Assembly (NCBI GenBank): GCA_027422505.1
Contig: JAPQWV010000298.1
Span: 496,001 to 560,000, forward strand
Source of the DNA: Craterostigma plantagineum
Lineage: Eukaryota > Streptophyta > Magnoliopsida > Lamiales > Linderniaceae
Direction of reading: 5' to 3'
DNA length: 64,000 bases
Shown piece after piece: positions 1-10,872 of this stretch. Position 1 is the stretch's first letter. Every line of letters begins with the position of its first letter. Under the pieces are notes generated by a model. The model saw only the letters and a list, made by a program, of their open reading frames with translations, was not told where the DNA came from and ran no database searches. The position numbers and the translations under genes are program-made.

Positions 1-139
1 CGCTCACGCTGGTAGCCCACGCTGAGGTTGCCTACACCAGGGTTCCACCCTGTGTCGCTTCTATCCTCAGGTCGCACCCTCCAGGTCGCACCTTACCGCC
101 ACGGGCATTGCCCAATCATATCATAAGTATGTCTATATG

Positions 140-510
140 GCCACATTGCCAACGGGCATCGCCCTAATATATTTCATTATTTTTACAGTAATAGTAGTAT
201 ATGTATACGGCCCTTTCGCCAACGGGTCTCCGCCCTATTATATTTCATTACATGTACAATAATAGTAATATATGTATACGGCCCTTTCGCCAACGGGTCT
301 TCGCCCTAATATATTTCATTACATGTACAATAATAGTAATATATGTATACGGCACTTTTGCCAACGTGCCTTCGCCCTAATATATTTCATTAGGTGTACA
401 ATAATAGTAATATATGTATACGACACTTTTGCCAACGGGCTTTCGCCCTAATATATTTCATTAGGTGTACAATAATAGTAATATATGTATACGGCCTTCT
501 TGCCATCGGG
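140..510. repeat. 71-bp minisatellite inside the LTR (about 5 units)
   Basis: ATGTATACG recurs at 201, 272, 343, 414 and 485, an exact 71-bp spacing. Each unit contains a GCCAACGGG..TCGCCC segment, TATATTTCATTA and TACAATAATAGTAATATAT. The same array is present in the LTRs at about 5946-6316 and 11752-12122. Adjacent units without unique spacers mean this is not a CRISPR-type array. Confidence 0.9.
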
Positions 511-1239
511 ACCTCTGCCCTAAATCATAATCCATACATATTTTATATAATATTATGACGACGCTAAACGCGGCCCTGGTAGCATAGTGGACAGCCCTTG
601 ACTCAACTGCGAGTCGACAACACACGCCCATATCGGCAATGTATCAATCGCTTTCAAGCGATACACCATATATGTGCATACTTGACTCCTACGACCCTCC
701 CACATATGATCGTGTATGCACGTGAGTATGAAAATGCAACAAATGCCAGACGAAATTACCAAGAGACAACATATACAATTAGTCCACGTAATTCATGTAA
801 TCATCGAGGCACATAGTCACGTAATATCAAGTAAACACAATTCAGGTAAGCCTCGAAGCACCTAGTCATCAAATTTAAAACTTCAGATACGCTCACATGA
901 AAGCATATCAATTAAATCAAATAAACATGAAATCACCGAGGCACGTAGTCGCATAAAGCAAGTACATTCAAACAAGTTATGTGTCGTAGTTGGATTTCTA
1001 CTTACCTGTCGTCCGAGCGTAATTAATATCTTCCCCGTTAGCTCCTAACGTACGACCTTTAAACATAATATCATCGTATTAGTATTACGCCCTCGTTAAT
1101 TAATTAATTAGGTCGAATCGAAATTATCTTACTTCATTAATTTTCGTTAGAATCCTAAGTCGTTCGACTCTTACTAGGTCAAGTCCCCATCCAATAAATT
1201 TCTAGGTAAAGTTAGTATCAAATTCATGACCTAGGAAGT

Positions 1240-2900
1240 TCGGCGAAAGTTAGAAGATTTGTTAGTATTTAATTCGCCCGATTGTAATTTATCCGAATCG
1301 CCCGATTTGTCTTGCACGAATTTCATCTGCCCGATTTGATCTCCTATGGCTGATTTTGATCGATTGGTGTTAGTACGAAATCGCCCGATTAAATCTTGCA
1401 TGAAATCTCGTTTATTCACCCGATTTGTACTAGCGTGGATTTGTCCGATTTCTCCTTCATGTAATTTGCCCGATTTCATGACATTGTAACCCTCAAATCG
1501 CCGAAGTCTCTTAAGGTTCCAAATCGCCCGATCTTCGCATGTTTAAATTAGGGTTTCGCCCGACTTTTCATGCATGGCTAGCTCAAGGTAATTCGCCCGA
1601 TTTGAGGCCTTCAAGGGATGGAAATCGCCGCGTTTCCTCGTCATCATGACGTCATCCCGAAACCATGCATGGATTGATTTAAGCATTCGGCCGATTTAGG
1701 GTTTGCAAGGATGGAAATCGCCCGATTTCCATCTTGCATGAAATCGCCCGATTTAGGGCTTGTCAACTCGATTCTCGGCGATTTGTTCCTTTTATGCCAC
1801 GTGTAATTTCTGTGTAATTCGTCCGATTTAGACCTCGCATGAAATCGCCCGATTTCATGCTTTGAGATACTCCAAATCGCCGAGATCCTCTAAGGCTTAA
1901 ATCGCACGATTTAATCATCTCTTATGTTTAATTTATTAGATTCCTCACAAGCAACATTTCGCCCGATTTATTATCTTATTTCCCCGATTTCATCAAGTCT
2001 TAAGTCATCTACCCGAAATCACATCCATCGTTCCCTCTGCCCAGAATTTCTAAGTTCTAGGGCTTCATTCTACTCAAAGCTCTTCCCTTGCTAAATTAAT
2101 GAGCCTTAGCGCAAGTTAGGCTAGCCAAAATCAAACAATAATCTCGAGGGAACTCTTAGCTATAATTTCATTTCAAATCCTAGGGTTTTGCCATTTATGG
2201 TACCTTCGGATTCTCAAATCCTCTAAGTCTTAAACATGTTTTATCACCTAGTAATGGAAATCAAAATAGCATTAAAATGGTAAGTTCACTTACTCGAAAT
2301 TCTAAGCAAATTGGAGTGGTCCTTTGGGATGAACTCTCTCGGCTCCTTCTCTTTTCTTTCTTGGCTTTTTCGTTGGTTTTGGAGTGAAAATGGTGAAGAT
2401 TGAATTGTTTGGATTAGATATTTATCATAGGTTATAGGGTGGAATTAGGGTTAACGTGGTCCTCCTTATTTTGAGGAAAATTTGTCCCTCACTTGTTTTG
2501 TTATAAGTTGGGCCTAGAGTTAAATGTTCTAGTCCAAGTTTTCATGTGTTATGCTAATTATTTCAAATCGCCCGATTACTCATTACATTGGTCGGCGAAT
2601 TCTAATTTTCGTATACGAGGGATTCACCCGATTTGAGCTTCACTTGCTCCGCGATTCCCAGCATTTCACCACAATAAAATCGCCCGATTTCAAGTTGTCC
2701 AATTTAAACTCGGCGATTTCTCCTTAGCGTGCCACGTGCTCATGTTGCTCAATCGCCCGAAATGTGGCTTTATGGAGCTTGGCGGAATCGCCCGATTTCA
2801 GCATCAAATGATTTACTACTCCATTCTATCGCCCGATTTCTCACCACTTTATCACAAGCTCGGCGATTTCTTACTTGCATGCCACGTGTACTGGCGACCT
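1240..2900. repeat. Dispersed palindromic AATCGCCCGATT motif cluster in LTR
   Basis: Variants of AAATCGCCCGATTT and TCGGCGATTT recur more than a dozen times at irregular spacing, with two bare windows (about 2050-2560). Many copies are near-perfect inverted repeats (AAATCG/CGATTT). The same cluster repeats in the two complete LTRs, and the reverse complement (ATCGGGCGAT) is frequent in the LTRs at 59532-64000. Confidence 0.8.
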
Positions 2901-4191
2901 AATATTTCTTAAGTCCTTATAACCTAAAATCGAAACTCTCGACACATATAGGAATTAAATCGCATAGCTTAAAGTCGTTTAGACCCAGAATTAATGGTAC
3001 ATAATCCACATAATGCACATGAATCACGTAAATGCACGTATACCATACGAGGTCACACTTCACTAATTTATTGGCCCTAAACACTTACGGGGAACCCGGG
3101 TGCTACATCCTCCACCCCTTAAGGAGGATTTCGCCCCCGAAATCAGCCCGTTCGGAACAACTCAAGGTACCGAACTCTCTCTAGACGATAGAAGGGCGAT
3201 GACGAGTTCAGAAGATTCCTGAAAATGATAGATAAGAAAACGGAGAATGCTGAGTCACGCGCGAAAAATTTGGAACACTTGTCTTGCGAAAGTCGTTCGG
3301 GAATTGAAAATCCTGAAGATTTCCGGGAAGTAACTAGGATTCTTGCACTGGCCACTTAGCGTATGGATAAATCACGGCAGAGCGGCTCTAGGATTCGCGT
3401 TTATCGCCTTCGCAACCTCGTTGGCATCTTAGATAAGAACCGGAGCAACGATCGAGGGTCGTAAGTGACAGGTCCATCGTATTCTGAGTCAATTGGGCAC
3501 AATGGCGCCCTTGTCTTGACTCATCCTATTTTCGTCGCGTTCCCGAAATCCAGGTTTTATCTAGGATTTATGTAGGCTCCTAACGTGCTAATTGTAGGGC
3601 ATATTCGGAGCCTTAGCAGTCGCCCTTATTTTCTAATATGGGACGCGAAGTCCTGCGACTAGTTCTTAACCTACTCCCCCCTTAAAGCGATCTGTCTATT
3701 CTTCATTTTTAGAGGTTCGAGGAAGAACGTTCATGTTGCGATAGGAGAGAAGAATTATTCTTTCTGGAATAGAAAGAAGCAAGATCATACAGAAGACATA
3801 CGGTCTCCCTTGTCGTCCTGGATCCTATGGGTGAATCCTCGATTGAGGAGACGCGAGTATCGCCCAACCTATTCAAACACGTATTCGCTTTGACGAGGTA
3901 ATGGAAATAGCTACTACTCTTTTTCAGGCAGAAATTGAAAATCCCGAGCGCCATCACGCTTCTGTTGTGCCACTCGCTACTGAGCATGCATGATTTATAG
4001 GAGGTCGGAAAGATTGAATCAGGGTCGCATTCTGACATTACGGGGTTTAGATCTGTCGTGTGGAAGAGAGCAGAGTGTAGCCTCGTAATTACACTCCAGA
4101 AGGAAAGAATATTCAAGAAGGGAGATCACGGTCTTGATCAGTTCGGGTCGAAGTCTCGGGAGAAATGGTGACTTTCATGCTTGTACTCAAA

Positions 4192-4920
4192 TTAATCAGA
4201 AGAAAGTTCGAGTCTCGCCACGTAAGTAAAGAGTACACAAGGGTGTGTGGCTTCTAAGTTACTAAGATGCATGATGATGGTTTGATGAGCGGGTAGGTTA
4301 CCTGTCTCCACTGGTGGGTTCTCCTCTGTTTCCTCCGACATGATTGCGTATACCCGAGCTGATGCGGTCCGGAGTGTGGTCTGTCTCCCGTCTTGACTCG
4401 CTGAGGGGTTCTCCTGGCATGCTCTGGAGGAGTGACCTATCTTGCCACATTTGTTACACGTTGCATTTTGGTAGAAGCAGACACCCAGATGTCGCCGTGT
4501 GCATCTCGGGCACACTGGTATGTTCGGTTGGGGCCTTCCCTTATTCGGGTCGGACCGTTGAGCTGGCCCGGTCCTATCCCCCATTTTTCGCTTTCCCTTC
4601 TGAGCTTGGGAAACCTGGATTTCCAATCTAATAGGGTTGGTAATATCCCTAGGAGCTGGAGGGTTCCGTTCTGGGAATTCCCTTCCTACTATCCCCGGGT
4701 ACGAGGATCTACGGGGGTCGAAGGAACTCTGTTTGTCGATAAAATCGTTGATCAGACCCTTGAGTTCACTAACTTGGTCTTTCAGTTCGCCGATTTGATC
4801 CGACTGTTGTTGGACCAATTCGGTGAGGTGCAGGAGCATTGAGCTCTGTTCATTCGTAGGTGATCCAGATGTCACCCCGCGACTTGACTCGCCAATTAAT
4901 TCTCTAGACTCACTAGTCAT
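4192..4920 (-). CDS. gag: Gag remnant with zinc knuckle (Ty3/chromovirus type)
   Basis: This is a 242-codon ORF. Residues about 35-65 form a short heptad-like stretch (LTELVQQQSDQIGELKDQV), followed by a basic, proline-rich linker. A double cysteine cluster follows at about 137-170: CPRCTRRHLGVC, then CNKCGKIGHSSRAC, the CCHC nucleic-acid-binding knuckle. This pairing is typical of Gag in Tekay/Del-like chromoviruses. After the knuckle comes SARVYAIMSEE, the usual Gag-protease linker, but the sequence stops before any DSG protease motif. The N-terminal capsid portion of about 200 residues is absent. The product could at most bind RNA; it cannot make a complete capsid or enzyme. The ATG lies about 130 bp downstream of the primer site. 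An identical ORF is at 9998-10726. Confidence 0.8.
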   Translation of the reverse strand: MTSESRELIGESSRGVTSGSPTNEQSSMLLHLTELVQQQSDQIGELKDQVSELKGLINDFIDKQSSFDPRRSSYPGIVGREFPERNPPAPRDITNPIRLEIQVSQAQKGKRKMGDRTGPAQRSDPNKGRPQPNIPVCPRCTRRHLGVCFYQNATCNKCGKIGHSSRACQENPSASQDGRQTTLRTASARVYAIMSEETEENPPVETGNLPAHQTIIMHLSNLEATHPCVLFTYVARLELSSD

Positions 4921-5052
4921 TCTTCAATTAGTGAAACAAGGAGGCACATTATTAAAAGCACATAAGCATAATATTCATAACACTTACAGGCAAGGCTGCT
5001 TCCGCGCTTTTGGGTGTGTGTGTATGGACAGTCTACAGAACCTGTGACCGAA

Positions 5053-5064
5053 GCTCTGATACCA
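5053..5064 (-). promoter_or_regulatory. Primer-binding site (tRNA-Met type)
   Basis: On the minus strand TGGTATCAGAGC starts two bases after the LTR end (..GCTACA). This 12-mer is the common plant initiator-Met tRNA primer site and fixes both the LTR edge and the minus orientation. Confidence 0.9.
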
Positions 5065-5066
5065 AC

Positions 5067-8000
5067 TGTAGCGACCCTAGCCATCGCTACCATTTCTAGC
5101 TTAACTCTAAGTGTCTAATGGTATGATAACTTAGAAGATACGAAAATACGGTAGAAATTTTTCCTTTTTCTTCATAAGGAGTTCGTGACCTGTACACGTC
5201 AAAAGAATATAACTACGCGACAGAATAATTTCTTCGAGTCCTAATTACACCCTAATCCTAGTTCATAATTACTCGGGACGGTTGCGATGGCACAGCAAAA
5301 GCTCCTATGCGCCCGGCCTCACAGGTCGTCATCCATACACACGTCCACCCCCAAAAGACGCTCGGAAGCTTCAAAAGATAGGCCTTGCCAGCTAGGCGAT
5401 CACGTACCGTGATCGTAAATACCTACAACACATAACATAAAAGAATGAGCCACCGAGGCTCAGTAAGCAGAAATCATGCATGTATGCACATGTCCCTTCC
5501 CCGCAAAGGCAATCCACGCCAATGCATATACTACTACGCAAAGGCGATCCGCGCCGATGCACCTATACTTCGCAAAGGCGATCTGCGCCGATGCACCTAT
5601 ACTCCGCAAAGGCGATCTGCGCCGATGCTCATCATATTCGTACTAACATCACTCAGGGCCCTCGGCTAATCTCACTATGCACCACGAAGAGCTCACGTCC
5701 ACTAGGGACAAATAGGCAGCGGTCCACGCCGGATGGTCATACCTAGGATGCACATCGTTCCCCTAGGTTGCCATATTTACCCGGGCGTCCCCGACTGTCG
5801 GCGGTCGCTCACGCTGGTAGCCCACGCTGAGGTTGCCTACACCAGGGTTCCACCCTGTGTCGCTTCTATCCTCAGGTCGCACCCTCCAGGTCGCACCTTA
5901 CCGCCACGGGCATTGCCCAATCATATCATAAGTATGTCTATATGGCCACATTGCCAACGGGCATCGCCCTAATATATTTCATTATTTTTACAGTAATAGT
6001 AGTATATGTATACGGCCCTTTCGCCAACGGGTCTCCGCCCTATTATATTTCATTACATGTACAATAATAGTAATATATGTATACGGCCCTTTCGCCAACG
6101 GGTCTTCGCCCTAATATATTTCATTACATGTACAATAATAGTAATATATGTATACGGCACTTTTGCCAACGTGCCTTCGCCCTAATATATTTCATTAGGT
6201 GTACAATAATAGTAATATATGTATACGACACTTTTGCCAACGGGCTTTCGCCCTAATATATTTCATTAGGTGTACAATAATAGTAATATATGTATACGGC
6301 CTTCTTGCCATCGGGACCTCTGCCCTAAATCATAATCCATACATATTTTATATAATATTATGACGACGCTAAACGCGGCCCTGGTAGCATAGTGGACAGC
6401 CCTTGACTCAACTGCGAGTCGACAACACACGCCCATATCGGCAATGTATCAATCGCTTTCAAGCGATACACCATATATGTGCATACTTGACTCCTACGAC
6501 CCTCCCACATATGATCGTGTATGCACGTGAGTATGAAAATGCAACAAATGCCAGACGAAATTACCAAGAGACAACATATACAATTAGTCCACGTAATTCA
6601 TGTAATCATCGAGGCACATAGTCACGTAATATCAAGTAAACACAATTCAGGTAAGCCTCGAAGCACCTAGTCATCAAATTTAAAACTTCAGATACGCTCA
6701 CATGAAAGCATATCAATTAAATCAAATAAACATGAAATCACCGAGGCACGTAGTCGCATAAAGCAAGTACATTCAAACAAGTTATGTGTCGTAGTTGGAT
6801 TTCTACTTACCTGTCGTCCGAGCGTAATTAATATCTTCCCCGTTAGCTCCTAACGTACGACCTTTAAACATAATATCATCGTATTAGTATTACGCCCTCG
6901 TTAATTAATTAATTAGGTCGAATCGAAATTATCTTACTTCATTAATTTTCGTTAGAATCCTAAGTCGTTCGACTCTTACTAGGTCAAGTCCCCATCCAAT
7001 AAATTTCTAGGTAAAGTTAGTATCAAATTCATGACCTAGGAAGTTCGGCGAAAGTTAGAAGATTTGTTAGTATTTAATTCGCCCGATTGTAATTTATCCG
7101 AATCGCCCGATTTGTCTTGCACGAATTTCATCTGCCCGATTTGATCTCCTATGGCTGATTTTGATCGATTGGTGTTAGTACGAAATCGCCCGATTAAATC
7201 TTGCATGAAATCTCGTTTATTCACCCGATTTGTACTAGCGTGGATTTGTCCGATTTCTCCTTCATGTAATTTGCCCGATTTCATGACATTGTAACCCTCA
7301 AATCGCCGAAGTCTCTTAAGGTTCCAAATCGCCCGATCTTCGCATGTTTAAATTAGGGTTTCGCCCGACTTTTCATGCATGGCTAGCTCAAGGTAATTCG
7401 CCCGATTTGAGGCCTTCAAGGGATGGAAATCGCCGCGTTTCCTCGTCATCATGACGTCATCCCGAAACCATGCATGGATTGATTTAAGCATTCGGCCGAT
7501 TTAGGGTTTGCAAGGATGGAAATCGCCCGATTTCCATCTTGCATGAAATCGCCCGATTTAGGGCTTGTCAACTCGATTCTCGGCGATTTGTTCCTTTTAT
7601 GCCACGTGTAATTTCTGTGTAATTCGTCCGATTTAGACCTCGCATGAAATCGCCCGATTTCATGCTTTGAGATACTCCAAATCGCCGAGATCCTCTAAGG
7701 CTTAAATCGCACGATTTAATCATCTCTTATGTTTAATTTATTAGATTCCTCACAAGCAACATTTCGCCCGATTTATTATCTTATTTCCCCGATTTCATCA
7801 AGTCTTAAGTCATCTACCCGAAATCACATCCATCGTTCCCTCTGCCCAGAATTTCTAAGTTCTAGGGCTTCATTCTACTCAAAGCTCTTCCCTTGCTAAA
7901 TTAATGAGCCTTAGCGCAAGTTAGGCTAGCCAAAATCAAACAATAATCTCGAGGGAACTCTTAGCTATAATTTCATTTCAAATCCTAGGGTTTTGCCATT

Positions 8001-8913
8001 TATGGTACCTTCGGATTCTCAAATCCTCTAAGTCTTAAACATGTTTTATCACCTAGTAATGGAAATCAAAATAGCATTAAAATGGTAAGTTCACTTACTC
8101 GAAATTCTAAGCAAATTGGAGTGGTCCTTTGGGATGAACTCTCTCGGCTCCTTCTCTTTTCTTTCTTGGCTTTTTCGTTGGTTTTGGAGTGAAAATGGTG
8201 AAGATTGAATTGTTTGGATTAGATATTTATCATAGGTTATAGGGTGGAATTAGGGTTAACGTGGTCCTCCTTATTTTGAGGAAAATTTGTCCCTCACTTG
8301 TTTTGTTATAAGTTGGGCCTAGAGTTAAATGTTCTAGTCCAAGTTTTCATGTGTTATGCTAATTATTTCAAATCGCCCGATTACTCATTACATTGGTCGG
8401 CGAATTCTAATTTTCGTATACGAGGGATTCACCCGATTTGAGCTTCACTTGCTCCGCGATTCCCAGCATTTCACCACAATAAAATCGCCCGATTTCAAGT
8501 TGTCCAATTTAAACTCGGCGATTTCTCCTTAGCGTGCCACGTGCTCATGTTGCTCAATCGCCCGAAATGTGGCTTTATGGAGCTTGGCGGAATCGCCCGA
8601 TTTCAGCATCAAATGATTTACTACTCCATTCTATCGCCCGATTTCTCACCACTTTATCACAAGCTCGGCGATTTCTTACTTGCATGCCACGTGTACTGGC
8701 GACCTAATATTTCTTAAGTCCTTATAACCTAAAATCGAAACTCTCGACACATATAGGAATTAAAATCGCATAGCTTAAAGTCGTTTAGACCCAGAATTAA
8801 TGGTACATAATCCACATAATGCACATGAATCACGTAAATGCACGTATACCATACGAGGTCACACTTCACTAATTTATTGGCCCTAAACACTTACGGGGAA
8901 CCCGGGTGCTACA
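5067..8913 (-). repeat. LTR copy 2 (3847 bp, complete)
   Basis: The LTR runs on the minus strand from TGTAGCACCCGGG to GGGTCGCTACA. It is shared by both neighbouring internal regions. It contains the 71-bp minisatellite, the 34-bp repeat and the AATCGCCCGATT cluster. At 3.85 kb it is nearly twice as long as the internal region, like LARD-type non-autonomous elements. Confidence 0.88.
5511..5640. repeat. 34-bp short tandem repeat in LTR
   Basis: CGCAAAGGC(G/A)ATC..GCCGATGCACC units start at 5512, 5537, 5571 and 5605, so the last intervals are 34 bp and the first is shorter. The same array occurs at about 11317-11446. Confidence 0.8.
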
Positions 8914-9997
8914 TCCTCCACCCCTTAAGGAGGATTTCGCCCCCGAAATCAGCCCGTTCGGAACAACTCAAGGTACCGAACTCTCTCTAGACGATAGAAG
9001 GGCGATGACGAGTTCAGAAGATTCCTGAAAATGATAGATAAGAAAACGGAGAATGCTGAGTCACGCGCGAAAAATTTGGAACACTTGTCTTGCGAAAGTC
9101 GTTCGGGAATTGAAAATCCTGAAGATTTCCGGGAAGTAACTAGGATTCTTGCACTGGCCACTTAGCGTATGGATAAATCACGGCAGAGCGGCTCTAGGAT
9201 TCGCGTTTATCGCCTTCGCAACCTCGTTGGCATCTTAGATAAGAACCGGAGCAACGATCGAGGGTCGTAAGTGACAGGTCCATCGTATTCTGAGTCAATT
9301 GGGCACAATGGCGCCCTTGTCTTGACTCATCCTATTTTCGTCGCGTTCCCGAAATCCAGGTTTTATCTAGGATTTATGTAGGCTCCTAACGTGCTAATTG
9401 TAGGGCATATTCGGAGCCTTAGCAGTCGCCCTTATTTTCTAATATGGGACGCGAAGTCCTGCGACTAGTTCTTAACCTACTCCCCCCTTAAAGCGATCTG
9501 TCTATTCTTCATTTTTAGAGGTTCGAGGAAGAACGTTCATGTTGCGATAGGAGAGAAGAATTATTCTTTCTGGAATAGAAAGAAGCAAGATCATACAGAA
9601 GACATACGGTCTCCCTTGTCGTCCTGGATCCTATGGGTGAATCCTCGATTGAGGAGACGCGAGTATCGCCCAACCTATTCAAACACGTATTCGCTTTGAC
9701 GAGGTAATGGAAATAGCTACTACTCTTTTTCAGGCAGAAATTGAAAATCCCGAGCGCCATCACGCTTCTGTTGTGCCACTCGCTACTGAGCATGCATGAT
9801 TTATAGGAGGTCGGAAAGATTGAATCAGGGTCGCATTCTGACATTACGGGGTTTAGATCTGTCGTGTGGAAGAGAGCAGAGTGTAGCCTCGTAATTACAC
9901 TCCAGAAGGAAAGAATATTCAAGAAGGGAGATCACGGTCTTGATCAGTTCGGGTCGAAGTCTCGGGAGAAATGGTGACTTTCATGCTTGTACTCAAA

Positions 9998-10726
9998 TTA
10001 ATCAGAAGAAAGTTCGAGTCTCGCCACGTAAGTAAAGAGTACACAAGGGTGTGTGGCTTCTAAGTTACTAAGATGCATGATGATGGTTTGATGAGCGGGT
10101 AGGTTACCTGTCTCCACTGGTGGGTTCTCCTCTGTTTCCTCCGACATGATTGCGTATACCCGAGCTGATGCGGTCCGGAGTGTGGTCTGTCTCCCGTCTT
10201 GACTCGCTGAGGGGTTCTCCTGGCATGCTCTGGAGGAGTGACCTATCTTGCCACATTTGTTACACGTTGCATTTTGGTAGAAGCAGACACCCAGATGTCG
10301 CCGTGTGCATCTCGGGCACACTGGTATGTTCGGTTGGGGCCTTCCCTTATTCGGGTCGGACCGTTGAGCTGGCCCGGTCCTATCCCCCATTTTTCGCTTT
10401 CCCTTCTGAGCTTGGGAAACCTGGATTTCCAATCTAATAGGGTTGGTAATATCCCTAGGAGCTGGAGGGTTCCGTTCTGGGAATTCCCTTCCTACTATCC
10501 CCGGGTACGAGGATCTACGGGGGTCGAAGGAACTCTGTTTGTCGATAAAATCGTTGATCAGACCCTTGAGTTCACTAACTTGGTCTTTCAGTTCGCCGAT
10601 TTGATCCGACTGTTGTTGGACCAATTCGGTGAGGTGCAGGAGCATTGAGCTCTGTTCATTCGTAGGTGATCCAGATGTCACCCCGCGACTTGACTCGCCA
10701 ATTAATTCTCTAGACTCACTAGTCAT
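9998..10726 (-). CDS. gag: Gag remnant with zinc knuckle, second copy
   Basis: The 242-residue protein is identical to the one at 4192-4920: heptad-like N-terminal stretch, basic linker, and CPRC..C plus CNKCGKIGHSSRAC cysteine clusters. It again ends before the protease. Complete identity between copies fits a very recent duplication or an assembly duplication. No new function is implied. Confidence 0.8.
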   Translation of the reverse strand: MTSESRELIGESSRGVTSGSPTNEQSSMLLHLTELVQQQSDQIGELKDQVSELKGLINDFIDKQSSFDPRRSSYPGIVGREFPERNPPAPRDITNPIRLEIQVSQAQKGKRKMGDRTGPAQRSDPNKGRPQPNIPVCPRCTRRHLGVCFYQNATCNKCGKIGHSSRACQENPSASQDGRQTTLRTASARVYAIMSEETEENPPVETGNLPAHQTIIMHLSNLEATHPCVLFTYVARLELSSD

Positions 10727-10858
10727 TCTTCAATTAGTGAAACAAGGAGGCACATTATTAAAAGCACATAAGCATAATATTCATAACACTTACAGGCAAG
10801 GCTGCTTCCGCGCTTTTGGGTGTGTGTGTATGGACAGTCTACAGAACCTGTGACCGAA

Positions 10859-10870
10859 GCTCTGATACCA
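10859..10870 (-). promoter_or_regulatory. Primer-binding site, second copy
   Basis: The same TGGTATCAGAGC 12-mer lies two bases from the LTR edge at 10873, as in copy 1. Confidence 0.88.
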
Positions 10871-10872
10871 AC

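Larger units (their letters stand above)
1..3107 (-). repeat. LTR copy 1 of the tandem element (partial)
   Basis: This is the left-truncated LTR. Its edge at 3107 is set by the minus-strand start TGTAGCACCCGGG next to a purine-rich tract. It matches the complete LTRs at 5067-8913 and 10873-14720 nearly base for base. It carries a 71-bp minisatellite and many AATCGCCCGATT-like palindromes. ORFs in it are short and not protein-like. Confidence 0.88.
3108..5066 (-). mobile_element. Internal region 1 of the tandem element
   Basis: This 1959-bp stretch lies between two LTRs. Its right edge carries the primer site and its left edge the purine-rich tract (minus strand AAGGGGTGGAGGA, 3108-3120). It holds the gag remnant at 4192-4920. 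Minus-strand ORFs at 3709-4116 (135 codons) and 3143-3355 (70 codons) have no motif I recognise; the second lies where the chromovirus 3' end should be. Protease, reverse transcriptase, RNase H, integrase and chromodomain are missing, far short of the 4-5 kb needed for a full gag-pol. Confidence 0.8.
8914..10872 (-). mobile_element. Internal region 2 of the tandem element
   Basis: This is a second copy of the 1959-bp internal region. It carries the same purine tract (8914-8926), gag ORF and primer site (10859-10870), and I saw no difference from the first copy. Its presence between two complete LTRs shows a true tandem unit, not two independent insertions. Confidence 0.82.

Noticed and set aside
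140..510. CRISPR-like look of regularly spaced units
   Set aside because: The units are adjacent tandem copies without unique spacers, in an LTR of a plant element.
553..816. Overlapping 69-72 codon ORFs on both strands, repeated at 6358 and 12164
   Set aside because: They lie inside the LTR, have no recognisable composition or domain, and recur only because the LTR recurs.
3709..4116. 135-codon minus-strand ORF in the tandem element
   Set aside because: It is in the right orientation but has no domain or motif I recognise and no sign of a start context; it is mentioned only within the internal-region entry.
4344..5047. Plus-strand ORFs of 74-136 codons opposite the gag gene (also at 10150-10853)
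   Set aside because: They are antisense shadows of the gag remnant and its linker, with no domain of their own.
5053..5064. Possible tRNA-Met genes at TGGTATCAGAGC sites (also 10859, 30202, 52095, 53688)
   Set aside because: Only the 12-13 bp primer match is present, with no cloverleaf around it; all sit next to LTR ends.
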